Part shown: one piece after another, positions 1 to 9,157 of the stretch
Layout: each line of letters begins with the position of its first letter
Numbering within the stretch: position 1 is the first letter of the stretch
From: Verrucomicrobiales bacterium
Lineage (GTDB): Bacteria; Verrucomicrobiota; Verrucomicrobiia; Verrucomicrobiales; DEV007
Direction of reading: 5' to 3'
DNA length: 58,654 bases
Assembly: GCA_012960505.1 (NCBI GenBank)
Contig: DUBC01000038.1
Span: forward strand, 24,001-82,654
The notes under the pieces: generated by a model
Told to the model about the DNA's origin: nothing
The model's database searches: none
The model's input: the letters and a program-made list of their open reading frames with translations, nothing else
Position numbers and translations under genes: made by a program

Positions 1-636
1 TTGAGCATGAGGAGCATTGAAGCACAAGGTTAGACAGAAAGGCTGATCACTTTCACTCCGTTGCTTCAAGAATGCAGTGGCTTTATCCGCTGTCACATCC
101 GTAAGATGTTTTTTCCCTCCGTTTAAATTGGTAACAAAGTATCCTTTGGGCCCACTCTTTCCCCAATGCTCAAAGTTATCAAAATCATCAAACATCAACC
201 CCAATGATTGTTCTTCATCCTCCACCATTATTTCACCATTTGACTCAATTCCAAACTTACCTATCAAAGCTGTCCGATAACCATTTTCCCGTAATAATGC
301 TGGATAGCTTATTGCAGCCAAGTTGGCCTGCAATGGATCCGTATTAAAGGTGAACCCATGCCGGCGACGGTACATGCCCGTCAGAATACTTGCTCGACTA
401 GCACCACAAATAGGAGTCGTCACAAAGGCATTTTGGAAACGCACACTTTCTGCCGCTAAACGATCTAGATGTGGTGTGGAAATAATCCTATTACCAGCAC
501 ATCCCATTGCCCAGGCCGGTTGGTTATCGGATATAATAATAATGAGATTAGGAGGCTTCGAAATTTCTTCCTCAGCAGGCAATAATTCAATTAAAGAAAA
601 AAGGATTACTATAGCAGCGAAGAGTTTCATGCGCAT
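1..636 (-). CDS. Sulfatase, formylglycine-dependent (partial, 3' end beyond window edge)
   Basis: The frame runs from an ATG at 636 to the left edge without a stop, giving 212 residues of the N-terminal part of a sulfatase; the C-terminal half lies outside the window. A signal peptide (residues 1-21, hydrophobic core after MRMK) predicts export. Residues 36-39 read SDNQ, the first metal-binding segment, with Asn in place of the usual second Asp. Residues 77-81 read CGASR followed by ASILTG, the C-x-(P/A)-x-R signature whose Cys becomes formylglycine, here with Ala in the Pro position. Related enzymes hydrolyse sulfate esters on polysaccharides or other substrates; the substrate cannot be told. 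It lies 90 bases downstream of the DUF1592 gene on the same strand and may be co-transcribed. A second ATG at 630 is an equally possible start. Family assignment is firm. Confidence 0.9.
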   Translation of the reverse strand, partial: MRMKLFAAIVILFSLIELLPAEEEISKPPNLIIIISDNQPAWAMGCAGNRIISTPHLDRLAAESVRFQNAFVTTPICGASRASILTGMYRRRHGFTFNTDPLQANLAAISYPALLRENGYRTALIGKFGIESNGEIMVEDEEQSLGLMFDDFDNFEHWGKSGPKGYFVTNLNGGKKHLTDVTADKATAFLKQRSESDQPFCLTLCFNAPHAQ

Positions 637-726
637 ATAGATCAATTCAATTCACTGGCTTCAACAATGGCTACAATGCTTAAAATTCATTTTACTGAAG
701 AACAGTCACTAAATTGAGCTAAGAAT

Positions 727-3102
727 TTAATCATAAATTCTCCTACCATCCCCTCTTCTGTATTGAAAAGGCACCGAATTGACCACACCAAAAACCAAAG
801 ATGAAAATTTTAAATTACTGGATTTTAAGAACTTAACTATAGCTTCTATAGCCAGCTTATCATAAAATTCTATTCCTCTGCCCAAAGCATAAGTGAGCAT
901 CATTTCACTGGCACATCTAAGAAAATCTTCGCGCTTGGCTGTTAAAAGAATTTTTTGAAATTCCTCATGCGTTTTGAAGGACTCTCCAGATACTAATTTG
1001 CCAGAAGCATCAATGGGAACTCCTTCATCATTCTCACGCCATTTACCAATCCCGTTAAAGTTTTCATATACTAACCCAAGAGGATCCATCAAGGCATGAC
1101 AAGATGAACAATTAGGATCTTCACGGTGCTGTTCTAACCGCTGACGAAGGTTGCCTTTAAGTTTCTTATTGCCATCAAGCTCATCGACACCAGGAGGCGG
1201 TTCTGGTGGGAGTGTCCCTAGAATGTTTTCTAGTATCCATTTACCTCTCTTCACAGGTGAAGTTCTTGTTGCGTTTGACGTAATTGTTAGAATGCTACCG
1301 TGAGTTAAAATCCCCTTTCGCCGCGTTCCTTCCAACGAAGTTTTACGAAACCCATCTCCTTCAAATCCTTTGATCCCGTAATGCATGGAAAGTCTTTTAT
1401 TTATAAATGAGTATGGAGCGCTGAGCAAATCAGTTACTGGGAGATCTTCCTTTACTATATGTTCAAAGAGCATTTCCGTTTCTCTCTTCATTGAAATTTT
1501 TAATTCATCATCAAATTCCTTATAAGTTTTAGGATCAGGATCAACGATAGAAACATCACGTAACTGCAACCATTGGCCTGCAAAATTACTTGTTAGCGAT
1601 TTAGCCTTTGGATCTTTTAGCATTCTATTAACTTGAGATTTAAGATTCTTTCTCAGAGTCGATTGCGTAGCATGAAGAAACAGCTCATCATCAGGCATGC
1701 TAGACCAAATAAAATATGAGAGTCTGGAGGCTAATGAATATTCATCAATACGGTACGTGGCATCCGGGTCATTTGGATCAGGTTGAATTTCACCACGAAA
1801 AAGAAAAAACGGAGAAGCCAACACCGCTTGGCAAGCAAGCTTTATACCATTTTCAAATGCATAATCCCCTCCCTCTTCTATTCCAATTCTAACAAACCTC
1901 ATCAAACGTTCAATCTCAGCCTCAGGAACTTTTCTTCGGTAAGCACGACTCGTGAACTTCCATAGTATTTTCTTCGCCTCTTTAATTCTGTTCTCAGGAC
2001 TGATTTCAAGCCCATTAAATATCTTTTGGTGAAAATTTGGCAACTTGTCATTGGATACACCCAAAGGACCTTCCACTTCTATGGATCCAATGAACAGGTT
2101 CCTATCCCGTCTTTTCGGATCTTTGTTTTTGGGATCATAAAAATCATTAATAAACTTTGTTTCAATCAATTGAATCCCATTATCCACTTCATATTTGCGG
2201 GCAAATTCCTCATCATCTATGCGTAGCCGGTACTCGTAAACTTGCATCTTTTCAGGCCTATTCTTTACCTCAAATGTACGTCTTTTTTTACCTCTAACAT
2301 ATAATGGCATCTTTGCCGGTTCGTTCCCTGCCTGCTCAGCCCCTGCACGAATTTTTACTATATATTCTCCCCCTTGAGAAAACTTGTGCCTGACAGTTAC
2401 GGAACCATATGTAGGTAAGATACGAGCCCCTCCTCTGTCCTCACCTCCTTTAAGTGCACCGGCTTCATATTTTTTTGTTTTTTTAGGTGGATCCGATGTT
2501 CTAATTGCAGCCGAAGTAACTTGTTCCGCTGCTTTTAAATATTTCTCTAAGAGGACCGGAGAAATACTCAGAACATCACCAATGTTATCAAAACCATAAC
2601 CACTATCATCTGGAGGAAAGTCCTTCGCCGGCTCGAAATCGACCATCATTAAGTCTTTTACCGTGTTATTATATTCCTGCTTATTCAAACGGCGAATCGT
2701 AACTCTCCCAGGGTCAGGATTATCAGGGTCCAGACGGAACACTTCATTTTCAATCCAATCGATAATTTTTTTCCTTTCCTGATCACTAGGTTGAGATTTT
2801 CGTTTAGCCGGAGGCATCAGTTTTAATGAAACGTTCTTTAAAACATCCTTCCAGGTTCCAATGTCAGAAATTCTTGATCGAGAAGAATCCCACGAATCGA
2901 GTGAAATGTCCCCCTTCGTTGTTTCATCTCCATGACAATCAAAACAGTGCTCCTCTAGTATCGGCAATACTTCCTTTTCGTATGAAACGTTTTGAGAAAA
3001 GATATCGTTACAAAACACCCAAAAAAAAACCAAAAGAATTCCGCGCAAAGACAATCCTGTATTTAAGGAACAGATCCTTTTTCTATGGTTAATAAGATCC
3101 AT
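727..3102 (-). CDS. DUF1592/DUF1588/DUF1585 planctomycete-type cytochrome c protein
   Basis: A 791-residue exported protein. After a hydrophobic N-terminal segment (about 20-36) comes a PSCyt1 heme domain with CFDCH at 53-57 and an LMPP segment near 95. A DUF1587 segment follows (about 133-197), then a beta-rich insert resembling a carbohydrate-binding sandwich (about 205-350), DUF1595 (370-430), DUF1592 (455-580), DUF1588 (595-690, with a second CSSCH motif at 665-669) and DUF1585 (705-780). This is the full domain order of a family abundant in Planctomycetota and Verrucomicrobiota. Its reaction is not established; a periplasmic redox role in polysaccharide breakdown is inferred from the hemes and from neighbours such as sulfatases. 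The upstream gene is 110 bases away on the same strand. The start is an ATG without a clear ribosome binding site. Confidence 0.93.
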   Translation of the reverse strand: MDLINHRKRICSLNTGLSLRGILLVFFWVFCNDIFSQNVSYEKEVLPILEEHCFDCHGDETTKGDISLDSWDSSRSRISDIGTWKDVLKNVSLKLMPPAKRKSQPSDQERKKIIDWIENEVFRLDPDNPDPGRVTIRRLNKQEYNNTVKDLMMVDFEPAKDFPPDDSGYGFDNIGDVLSISPVLLEKYLKAAEQVTSAAIRTSDPPKKTKKYEAGALKGGEDRGGARILPTYGSVTVRHKFSQGGEYIVKIRAGAEQAGNEPAKMPLYVRGKKRRTFEVKNRPEKMQVYEYRLRIDDEEFARKYEVDNGIQLIETKFINDFYDPKNKDPKRRDRNLFIGSIEVEGPLGVSNDKLPNFHQKIFNGLEISPENRIKEAKKILWKFTSRAYRRKVPEAEIERLMRFVRIGIEEGGDYAFENGIKLACQAVLASPFFLFRGEIQPDPNDPDATYRIDEYSLASRLSYFIWSSMPDDELFLHATQSTLRKNLKSQVNRMLKDPKAKSLTSNFAGQWLQLRDVSIVDPDPKTYKEFDDELKISMKRETEMLFEHIVKEDLPVTDLLSAPYSFINKRLSMHYGIKGFEGDGFRKTSLEGTRRKGILTHGSILTITSNATRTSPVKRGKWILENILGTLPPEPPPGVDELDGNKKLKGNLRQRLEQHREDPNCSSCHALMDPLGLVYENFNGIGKWRENDEGVPIDASGKLVSGESFKTHEEFQKILLTAKREDFLRCASEMMLTYALGRGIEFYDKLAIEAIVKFLKSSNLKFSSLVFGVVNSVPFQYRRGDGRRIYD

Positions 3103-3177
3103 CTTCAGTAGAGATACTACCTCATAAGGTAAACATCACTCAATTATGATGAGTTAATATTTAATTCAATTGCACTG

Positions 3178-3198
3178 TGCAGCCTAGACCGGCCAGCA
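3178..3198 (-). promoter_or_regulatory. Candidate bacterial SECIS-like hairpin downstream of the ylbF-like UGA
   Basis: On the minus strand, 22 bases after the UGA codon (3215-3213), the RNA can fold as UGGCC-GGUCUA-GGCUG: five pairs, two of them G-U, around a loop that begins GGUCU. Bacterial selenocysteine elements lie just downstream of the UGA and carry a G in the first loop positions; E. coli fdhF presents GGUC. A hairpin of this size arises easily by chance, so this is only a candidate. Its meaning depends on whether the UGA is read through. Confidence 0.25.
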
Positions 3199-3212
3199 TT
3201 TTAATGACAACC

Positions 3213-3623
3213 TCAGCTTGGGCCACAATGACCTGCAAATTCCTCATCTGTAGGCATTCTGCCATTTTCAAATACCAAAGAAACCCAGCCACCAAGAGTC
3301 TGATGAACACTTTGAATTGATTCCTGAGCTTTGACGAAGGCATTTGCAATTTCATTCTCTAGCATTTTATCCCTAATCTTATTGTATTCCTCAACCTCAC
3401 CTGCCATCAGTTCCACCCCAGATTGTTGTTTCATCTGCAAAGATTCCCCCTTGGTCTGCATTTCACTAAATAGTTCTTTAGCCTCATCATTCTCCATGAA
3501 ACTGTCGATAGATCCAAAAACCTCTTTTAAACTAGGATCTTCGAGCAAGGACTGACAAAGTTCCTTGGCCTTTGCTTTGTAATCAGCTTTCGTTGAGGAA
3601 GATTCATCAATAATCATAGACAT
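3213..3623 (-). CDS. YlbF/YmcA-family protein, C-terminal Cys motif interrupted by UGA
   Basis: A 136-residue helical, charged protein with no signal peptide, matching the Com_YlbF family (residues about 13-130). In Bacillus, YlbF, YmcA and YaaT form a complex that carries iron-sulfur clusters and affects RNase Y, competence and biofilm; PVC members are uncharacterised. The visible tail reads GHCGPS and stops at UGA. Directly after the UGA the frame gives Gly-Cys-His and then UAA (3203-3201), so read-through would make the tail CGPS-X-GCH, a plausible metal-binding motif, with X possibly selenocysteine. The hairpin at 3178-3198 adds to this possibility. Otherwise it is simply a short-tailed YlbF. 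The start is ATG 3623, with ATG 3617 as an alternative. It is monocistronic, with no neighbour within about 100 bases. Confidence 0.8.
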   Translation of the reverse strand: MSMIIDESSSTKADYKAKAKELCQSLLEDPSLKEVFGSIDSFMENDEAKELFSEMQTKGESLQMKQQSGVELMAGEVEEYNKIRDKMLENEIANAFVKAQESIQSVHQTLGGWVSLVFENGRMPTDEEFAGHCGPS

Positions 3624-3697
3624 ATTTTGATGATCGATCCGCTAAGAGCAATAGTCAACAATAGTAAATTAGTTTATGAATGAAGTAATGGCATTAG

Positions 3698-3726
3698 TTG
3701 CAATGCTTCAAGAATTCGTATAAATA
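3698..3726 (+). promoter_or_regulatory. Weak sigma-70-like promoter candidate upstream of doxX-like gene
   Basis: TTGCAA (3698-3703) is followed after 17 bases by TAAATA (3721-3726), overlapping TATAAAT at 3719. It sits about 70 bases before the DoxX start in the 172-base gap between divergent genes. AT-rich DNA produces such matches often, so support is weak. Confidence 0.25.
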
Positions 3727-3795
3727 TTTCAAATAGCCGCTAATAAAAATGCGGTAAATGACTAAAAAATACTATAAATTTTATCTTATAACATC

Positions 3796-4293
3796 ATGTC
3801 TGAAACAACTACCAATCGATTTTTCAAAGGCGAAGCCTGGGCCTGTTTTTTTCTTCGCATGTGGATAGGAATGCGTCTCATGTTCGCAGGCCTCACTAAA
3901 TTTCTAAATAAGAATGACGAGGGAGGCTGGTCCTTTGATCAGGAAAAGGCAGGAAAAGTCATGGGATCAATTACTGAAACCATGAAAGCAAATACAGCCA
4001 TACCTGAAATCATGCTAAATCAATACGCAGTTGTTCTTCCTTGGGCATTGCTGATTGTAGGTGCAGCAGTGATGCTTGGCTTGTTCACTAGAATTTCATT
4101 GTTTCTTGCTGGAGGACTGATCCTCTCACTAAGCTTTGGTCTCATGCTCTTACCTGATGATACAGCTGCGGTTGAACGTGGTGTAGAGATCATTATTGTT
4201 GGTCTAGCATTAATGACTGTTAAGCACAATGTAGGAGCCGTTGATAACCTTTTCCAGCTGGCTTTTTCCAAGGACGACGAAGAAGAAAACTAA
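3796..4293 (+). CDS. DoxX-family membrane protein
   Basis: A 165-residue integral membrane protein with four predicted helices: about 15-35, 72-95, 98-118 and 128-145. The first helix region contains the R-x-W-x-G-x-R-L-x-F-A-G-L-x-K-F pattern typical of DoxX/DoxD proteins, followed by a soluble loop that many members have. The tail is acidic (KDDEEEN). DoxX proteins sit in the cytoplasmic membrane; some belong to thiosulfate:quinone oxidoreductase, others to oxidoreductase complexes of unknown role. The next gene on the same strand is a Tat-exported Gfo/Idh protein 70 bases on, a pairing that suggests, as inference, membrane electron transfer for an envelope oxidoreductase. The start is ATG with no visible Shine-Dalgarno. 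Confidence 0.88.
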   Translation: MSETTTNRFFKGEAWACFFLRMWIGMRLMFAGLTKFLNKNDEGGWSFDQEKAGKVMGSITETMKANTAIPEIMLNQYAVVLPWALLIVGAAVMLGLFTRISLFLAGGLILSLSFGLMLLPDDTAAVERGVEIIIVGLALMTVKHNVGAVDNLFQLAFSKDDEEEN

Positions 4294-4363
4294 ATCATCC
4301 GTTAATTAGAAAAGCTAATAAGGATCCGACTATAACTTTAATACGTAGAAATTTCATTAAGTC

Positions 4364-6037
4364 ATGAACTTTAAACATATCGGCCAAGACAATTCTAAGA
4401 AGGAAGAGACTACTACAAATTCTGAACCATCTCTTACAAGACGCAATTTTCTGCGTAACAGTTCGACTGCGAGCGTAGGTGCCGGACTAATCGTGACCAG
4501 CAAAACGGCACTCGGTCAAGAAGGTCCTGACAAAGGTACGAAAGTAAGGTGCGGTATAATTGGTTACGGTGACGAAGGCAAGGCTCTAAGAGAATCAAGT
4601 ATGTTCCTTAAGGACCTCGTTTGCTTTCCTGCAGTTTCAGATATCTGGCCGCGAAACTTAAGAGCAGGTGTAGGCCAAATTGCAGCGAGTAAGCAGGGAG
4701 GTGGAGAGGATGGCAGTATCTGTAACGGTTACGCCGAACCAGAAGAGATGATAAAGAAAGAGGAACTGGACTGCGTCATCGTAGCCACTCCTGACTTTGT
4801 TCACCATAAGTATTCAATAATGGGCATGGAAGCGGGCCTAGATGTTTACTCTGAAAAGCTGATGTCAAACTCGGTAGATTTTGCCCGTCAAATGGTACAA
4901 TCACAGCAGAAGACAGGAAAATTACTGCAGATTGGGCATCAACGCCGCAGTAATCCACGCTACATGCATGTCAAAAATGAGATAATCGAAAAACGTAAAC
5001 TGCTAGGTTGGATCACTCACATGACAGCTCAGTGGAACCGTTCTCGAGGAGGCTCAGTTCCTCGTGAAATCCCTCAAGGCAAAGATGCTCTCTCCGATGA
5101 AATCCTTCAAAAGTATGGTTACAATGGAGGAGCCAAAGGCATGTTCGAATTCCGGAACTGGCGAATGTATAAAAAGTTTGGAGGAGGGATTATTTCCGAT
5201 CTTGGCGCACACCAAATTGACATTTTCAATTGGCTTTTGGATGAATATCCAGTTTCTATTTTTGCACAAGGGGGAACCGACTACTATACCGGTGAGTTTC
5301 TTAATGATTTACTAACAAGTGAAGTCAAAGAAGCCATGGAAAAGACAAAATCAAAGAAGCGGAAAGCCAAACTCGAAGCCGAACTCAAGATCGTTGAGCA
5401 GATCAAGGACGGATACGAGCACGCTGATAACGTGATGGCGTTCTTTGAATATCAAACCAAGCGTGACAAATGGGGAACTAAGGGTGGCTCCGGAGACACA
5501 TTAAAGACCCGAGCCTACTATCAGGTACTCACCACTTCCAGTTCACAAAAGTTCTATGAAAAGTTCATGGGCGAAGACGCAACAATGTCCATCTCTGAAT
5601 TAACCGAATATAATCAAATTTACCGTGAAGCACATGCCGACTCTTGGGAAGAACTTGCTAATGGAGAAAAGCCAGTCGTTGAAAAGAATTTATCAAAAGA
5701 AGAGATTTATCACAAGTTCTGGGAACAACCTGCTCCATGGAGAAGTATAGATAAGGCCAAGAATGACAAATGGCTTTCAGGCAAGAGCCTTACCGATGCC
5801 CGAGTATCAAAAGGACTCGACCCATGGGAAATACCCTCACATGCACAATTCGAAGAAAGACCTCACACTCCTCACTTGAGAAATTTCTTCGAAACTGTTC
5901 GTGATGGAGGTTCTCAAGATGATCTCAATTGTCCGGCAATTGAAGGATTCCGAACTACCGTGACCTGCATGAAAATCCATGATGCTCTTGCTAATGGAGG
6001 AAAACTTGAATTTAAACCTGAAGAATTCGAAGTTTAA
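4364..6037 (+). CDS. Tat-exported Gfo/Idh/MocA-family oxidoreductase with large insertion
   Basis: 557 residues. A twin-arginine motif (TRRNFLRN, 25-32) and hydrophobic stretch predict Tat export, consistent with a protein that folds around its cofactor before export. The NAD(P)-binding segment GIIGYGDEG is at 64-72. The usual EKP motif reads SEKLM (163-167), so the conserved Pro is Leu. The GGGxxxDLGxHxxD catalytic-face motif is at 273-286. Between about 310 and 490 lies a long Lys/Glu-rich, partly coiled-coil insertion that ordinary members (about 350-450 residues) lack. The C-terminus (500-545) resumes the family pattern. Relatives oxidise sugars, inositol or glycosides using bound NAD(P); the substrate here is unknown. 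It is flanked on the same strand by DoxX and a discoidin-like protein, probably forming one transcription unit. Confidence 0.88.
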   Translation: MNFKHIGQDNSKKEETTTNSEPSLTRRNFLRNSSTASVGAGLIVTSKTALGQEGPDKGTKVRCGIIGYGDEGKALRESSMFLKDLVCFPAVSDIWPRNLRAGVGQIAASKQGGGEDGSICNGYAEPEEMIKKEELDCVIVATPDFVHHKYSIMGMEAGLDVYSEKLMSNSVDFARQMVQSQQKTGKLLQIGHQRRSNPRYMHVKNEIIEKRKLLGWITHMTAQWNRSRGGSVPREIPQGKDALSDEILQKYGYNGGAKGMFEFRNWRMYKKFGGGIISDLGAHQIDIFNWLLDEYPVSIFAQGGTDYYTGEFLNDLLTSEVKEAMEKTKSKKRKAKLEAELKIVEQIKDGYEHADNVMAFFEYQTKRDKWGTKGGSGDTLKTRAYYQVLTTSSSQKFYEKFMGEDATMSISELTEYNQIYREAHADSWEELANGEKPVVEKNLSKEEIYHKFWEQPAPWRSIDKAKNDKWLSGKSLTDARVSKGLDPWEIPSHAQFEERPHTPHLRNFFETVRDGGSQDDLNCPAIEGFRTTVTCMKIHDALANGGKLEFKPEEFEV

Positions 6038-6132
6038 ATAAATTACAATAATTCGAATTTTTACCGAAAGAATTCGTCTTACTTTTAAGTATATTAGCAA
6101 TTAATCCTATAAAATCCTTAAAATACAAAAAA

Positions 6133-6798
6133 ATGAAAAATTCGTTCATCGTAGCATCAGCACTGATAATTCCTATCTTAGTGGCAACTGCACAGGACAC
6201 AGACAAAAGTAAATGGAAAGACGTGGGAATTGACTTTCCTAAGCCCATGTTTGTTGGAACACCTGTAGCAGCTAAACTTCCTAACCTCGATAAAAGTAAA
6301 AAGCCAAGACTTGTACTTAAAGCACCTGAAGGAGCCGAAAACTTAGCACTCGACATGGAAGTTACTTCGAGTGATCCCGAACCTATCATTGGTGATCTTG
6401 AAATGATCTGTGACGGGGACAGGGACGGAGCTGACGGCTCGTACACCGAATTAGGACCTGGAAAACAATGGGTACAAGTTGACCTTGAAGAAGAGGGCAC
6501 TATATATGGAATCGTCGTCTGGCACTTCCACAAAAATGCTCGTGCCTACATTGATGTCGTTGCTCAAATCTCAAATGACCCTGAATTCAAGACAGGAGTG
6601 ACCAATGTGTTCAATAATGACCATGATAATTCTTCAGGAACCGGAGCAGGAAAAGATCTAGCTTGGATAGAAACTAATCACGGCCGAATTCTTGATGTTG
6701 GAGGTAAAAAGGCCCGTTACGTTCGACTTCTATCAAATGGAAACACTGCTAATGAAATGAATCATTACGTGGAAATTGAAGTTTACGGAACTCGTTAA
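6133..6798 (+). CDS. Secreted discoidin (F5/8 type C)-like protein
   Basis: 221 residues with a signal peptide (1-20, ending ATAQ). The remainder contains a beta-sandwich of the galactose-binding/discoidin type: a conserved entry around ALDMEVTSS (near 75), the WVQVDLEEEGTIYGI strand pair (about 116-130) and a KARYVRLLSN strand near the end, finishing in YVEIEVYG. Such domains bind carbohydrate or protein surfaces and carry no catalysis themselves. An N-terminal segment of about 70 residues is not recognised. The gene follows the Tat Gfo/Idh gene and ends just before a clear terminator, so it closes the DoxX-Gfo-discoidin unit. A role as substrate or surface binding partner is inference. Confidence 0.8.
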   Translation: MKNSFIVASALIIPILVATAQDTDKSKWKDVGIDFPKPMFVGTPVAAKLPNLDKSKKPRLVLKAPEGAENLALDMEVTSSDPEPIIGDLEMICDGDRDGADGSYTELGPGKQWVQVDLEEEGTIYGIVVWHFHKNARAYIDVVAQISNDPEFKTGVTNVFNNDHDNSSGTGAGKDLAWIETNHGRILDVGGKKARYVRLLSNGNTANEMNHYVEIEVYGTR

Positions 6799-6821
6799 TT
6801 TTTAATTACGAACAATTCTTC

Positions 6822-6856
6822 AAAAAGGGTCACACAATAGTGTGGCCCTTTTTTAT
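6822..6856. terminator. Bidirectional intrinsic terminator
   Basis: A nine-pair stem GGGTCACAC / GTGTGGCCC (one G-T pair) with loop AATA is flanked by an A-run on the left and a T-run on the right. It lies between the stop of the discoidin gene (6798) and the stop of the convergent yyaL-like gene (6869), so it can end transcription from both sides. Confidence 0.88.
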
Positions 6857-6868
6857 ACCTAAAAACTA

Positions 6869-9037
6869 TTAACCTTCTTTTTTTAGTAACATTTTCTGTA
6901 ACTTAGAAGCATCAGCAGTTGGGAGCTCGCAGTGCTTCCCTTTACAAAGAAATGCTTGAACGTCTGTCTTTTCACCGTCAGCTAAACTTTTGGCAAATTC
7001 TTCAATAGGGCCAGTAGTACCAAGCACAACCTTATGCGGCTGATACACTGAATGTACGGCACGCAATAACTCTTTTGCTTTGGTGCTATTAATTTCTCCA
7101 GCGATCACAACTCTATTAGGTTCTCTTGAGGCAAAGTCAGCAGCGCTCAACATATAAGGAACCGCTATTGCCATTGTTTTCATTCGGCCTGAAAAATAAG
7201 ATAATGTCTTATCTGCAACCTCGCGATAGGATTTATTTCCGGTAATTGCGGCCAATTTCAGAAGAGCATAAACAGCAACAGAATTACCCGAAGGCTCGGC
7301 ACCGTCATAATCTTCTTTAAGTCTAAGGATCAGATCCTTGGTTCCAGTGCTTTGGAAAAAACCACCAGCTTCTTTATCATAAAATGCAGCAATCATTCGA
7401 TCAGCAACTTCAATTGAAAAACTTAAGTAATTGTTATCAAGAGTGACTCCATACAACTCTACAAGGCCACTTAACAAATAAGCATGTGTGTCAAATATCT
7501 GAGCCTCATCACGCTCTCCGTCTCTCCACCTGTGATATAGTCGCTTTTCTTTATTGTCCCAAAGATTTTTCTTAATAAAGGCTACATTTTTATGAGCAGC
7601 TGAAAGGTATTCATCCTCCCCCAGAACAACTGATGCCCGCGCAATCGCTCCAAGCATCAATCCATTCCAGGACGTTAACACCTTATCATCAAGACCAGGG
7701 CGAACCCTCTTTGATCGGACCTCAAACATTTTCTTCTTAGCTGTCTCAAGCAGTATTATATCTGCAAATCCTAGTTTAGAATCAACGACGCTAAGAATGT
7801 TCTGTTCTTTAAGAGGTTCTGGATCACTATGATCTTCGAAATTTCCTGATCTAGTAACACCATAATATCTTATTACAATCCCCATTTCCTCCTCAGTCAG
7901 AAGCTTCTCAAGATCGGACTTCGTCCAGCAATAAAATTTACCTTCTTTACCTTCACTATCAGCGTCCTCTGCAGAATAAAACCCACCATCAGGATGAGTC
8001 ATATCTCGCAAAATATATCGCAAAATATCTTTAACGACTAAGGAATGGGACTTCTCTTGAGTCAGCAAAAATGCATCAAGGTAAAGATGTACTAATTGCG
8101 CATTATCGTAGAGCATCTTCTCAAAATGTGGAACTAACCATTTCTCATCAACCGAGTAACGGCAAAAACCACCTCCGAGTTGGTCATACATTCCGCCGGC
8201 TGCCATCTTTTTGCATGTAAACGAAACTTGTTGAATAGCTTCAGGATCAAGTCTCGATCCCAATTGCAAAAGAAACATCGGTTGGCTAGGACGTGGAAAT
8301 TTAGGTGCCTTTCCCCATCCTCCATAGATAGGATCATATTCACTTTTGAGCTGTAGTAGGCCTTTACTAAAATCCTCTTCCTCGATTACGCCTCCTTCTC
8401 CCTTGCCTTCATTAGCAAATTCTCCCAATTTTTCTGAAATATTATTAGCATCTTTAATAACATCTTCACGTTTATCCTTCCAAACCTTTGCAATGTTTTG
8501 CAATAGGTCAGGCCAACTGGCTCTTCCTGGAGCGGCTTTTGGTGGAAAATAAGTTCCTCCAAAGAAGGGCTTGAGGTCAGGAGTTAAAAATACATTAAGC
8601 GGCCATCCTCCACCACCGACAAGAGCCTGCACGGCTGTCATATAAATTTTATCAACGTCCGGCCTTTCTTCTCTGTCCAATTTAATACAAATGAAATTAT
8701 CATTCATGATCTTTGCTATTTCCTCGTTCTCAAAAGATTCGCGCTCCATAACATGGCACCAATGGCAGGTAGAATAACCAACACTGAGAAGAATGGGCTT
8801 CTGCTCTTTCTTCGCTACCTCAAAAGCTTCTTCACCCCAAGGATACCAATTAACCGGATTATGAGCATGCTGCAAAAGATACGGTGACTTTTCGTTAATA
8901 AGTCGATTGGTGAATTCATGTTCTTTCTTTCCCTGTATCACTTTCGATTCATTTTCTTTTTCTTCAGCATTCACTTTAAAACATGAGAGCACATTTATAA
9001 AACTGAATGCAAATGCAATAACGTAGACATGTTTCAT
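6869..9037 (-). CDS. YyaL/DUF255 thioredoxin-domain protein, exported
   Basis: 722 residues from ATG 9037. This start gives a signal peptide ([11 protein letters not shown]...), whereas the frame open to 9073 begins with TTG and a poor leader. The DUF255 thioredoxin fold includes the highly conserved [13 protein letters not shown] segment and a CHWC redox motif at residues 91-94. The remainder is an (alpha/alpha)6-like region as in mannose-epimerase-type enzymes, with the typical [14 protein letters not shown] and [13 protein letters not shown] segments. The family includes B. subtilis YyaL and human SPATA20; the function is unknown. Most bacterial members are thought cytosolic, so the signal peptide is notable; VLSC near residue 19 could also be a weak lipobox. 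It is divergent from the TraB-like gene with 120 bases between. Confidence 0.9.
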   Translation of the reverse strand: MKHVYVIAFAFSFINVLSCFKVNAEEKENESKVIQGKKEHEFTNRLINEKSPYLLQHAHNPVNWYPWGEEAFEVAKKEQKPILLSVGYSTCHWCHVMERESFENEEIAKIMNDNFICIKLDREERPDVDKIYMTAVQALVGGGGWPLNVFLTPDLKPFFGGTYFPPKAAPGRASWPDLLQNIAKVWKDKREDVIKDANNISEKLGEFANEGKGEGGVIEEEDFSKGLLQLKSEYDPIYGGWGKAPKFPRPSQPMFLLQLGSRLDPEAIQQVSFTCKKMAAGGMYDQLGGGFCRYSVDEKWLVPHFEKMLYDNAQLVHLYLDAFLLTQEKSHSLVVKDILRYILRDMTHPDGGFYSAEDADSEGKEGKFYCWTKSDLEKLLTEEEMGIVIRYYGVTRSGNFEDHSDPEPLKEQNILSVVDSKLGFADIILLETAKKKMFEVRSKRVRPGLDDKVLTSWNGLMLGAIARASVVLGEDEYLSAAHKNVAFIKKNLWDNKEKRLYHRWRDGERDEAQIFDTHAYLLSGLVELYGVTLDNNYLSFSIEVADRMIAAFYDKEAGGFFQSTGTKDLILRLKEDYDGAEPSGNSVAVYALLKLAAITGNKSYREVADKTLSYFSGRMKTMAIAVPYMLSAADFASREPNRVVIAGEINSTKAKELLRAVHSVYQPHKVVLGTTGPIEEFAKSLADGEKTDVQAFLCKGKHCELPTADASKLQKMLLKKEG

Positions 9038-9157
9038 ACATTGGAACAATACCTCACCATAAGAAACCATCAAGTACCCATACTTATTACTAATTATAAT
9101 ATATAATCAACCGATCCCACTGATTGACAGGATCCGACCATTCAACCATGATCAAGT

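Noticed and set aside
3161..3355. Second minus-strand frame overlapping the ylbF-like 3' end and ending with a Cys-containing tail; considered as a frameshifted C-terminus.
   Set aside because: It replaces the conserved WVSLVFENGRMPTDEEF part with an unlikely sequence; the in-frame UGA-Gly-Cys-His reading explains the tail better.
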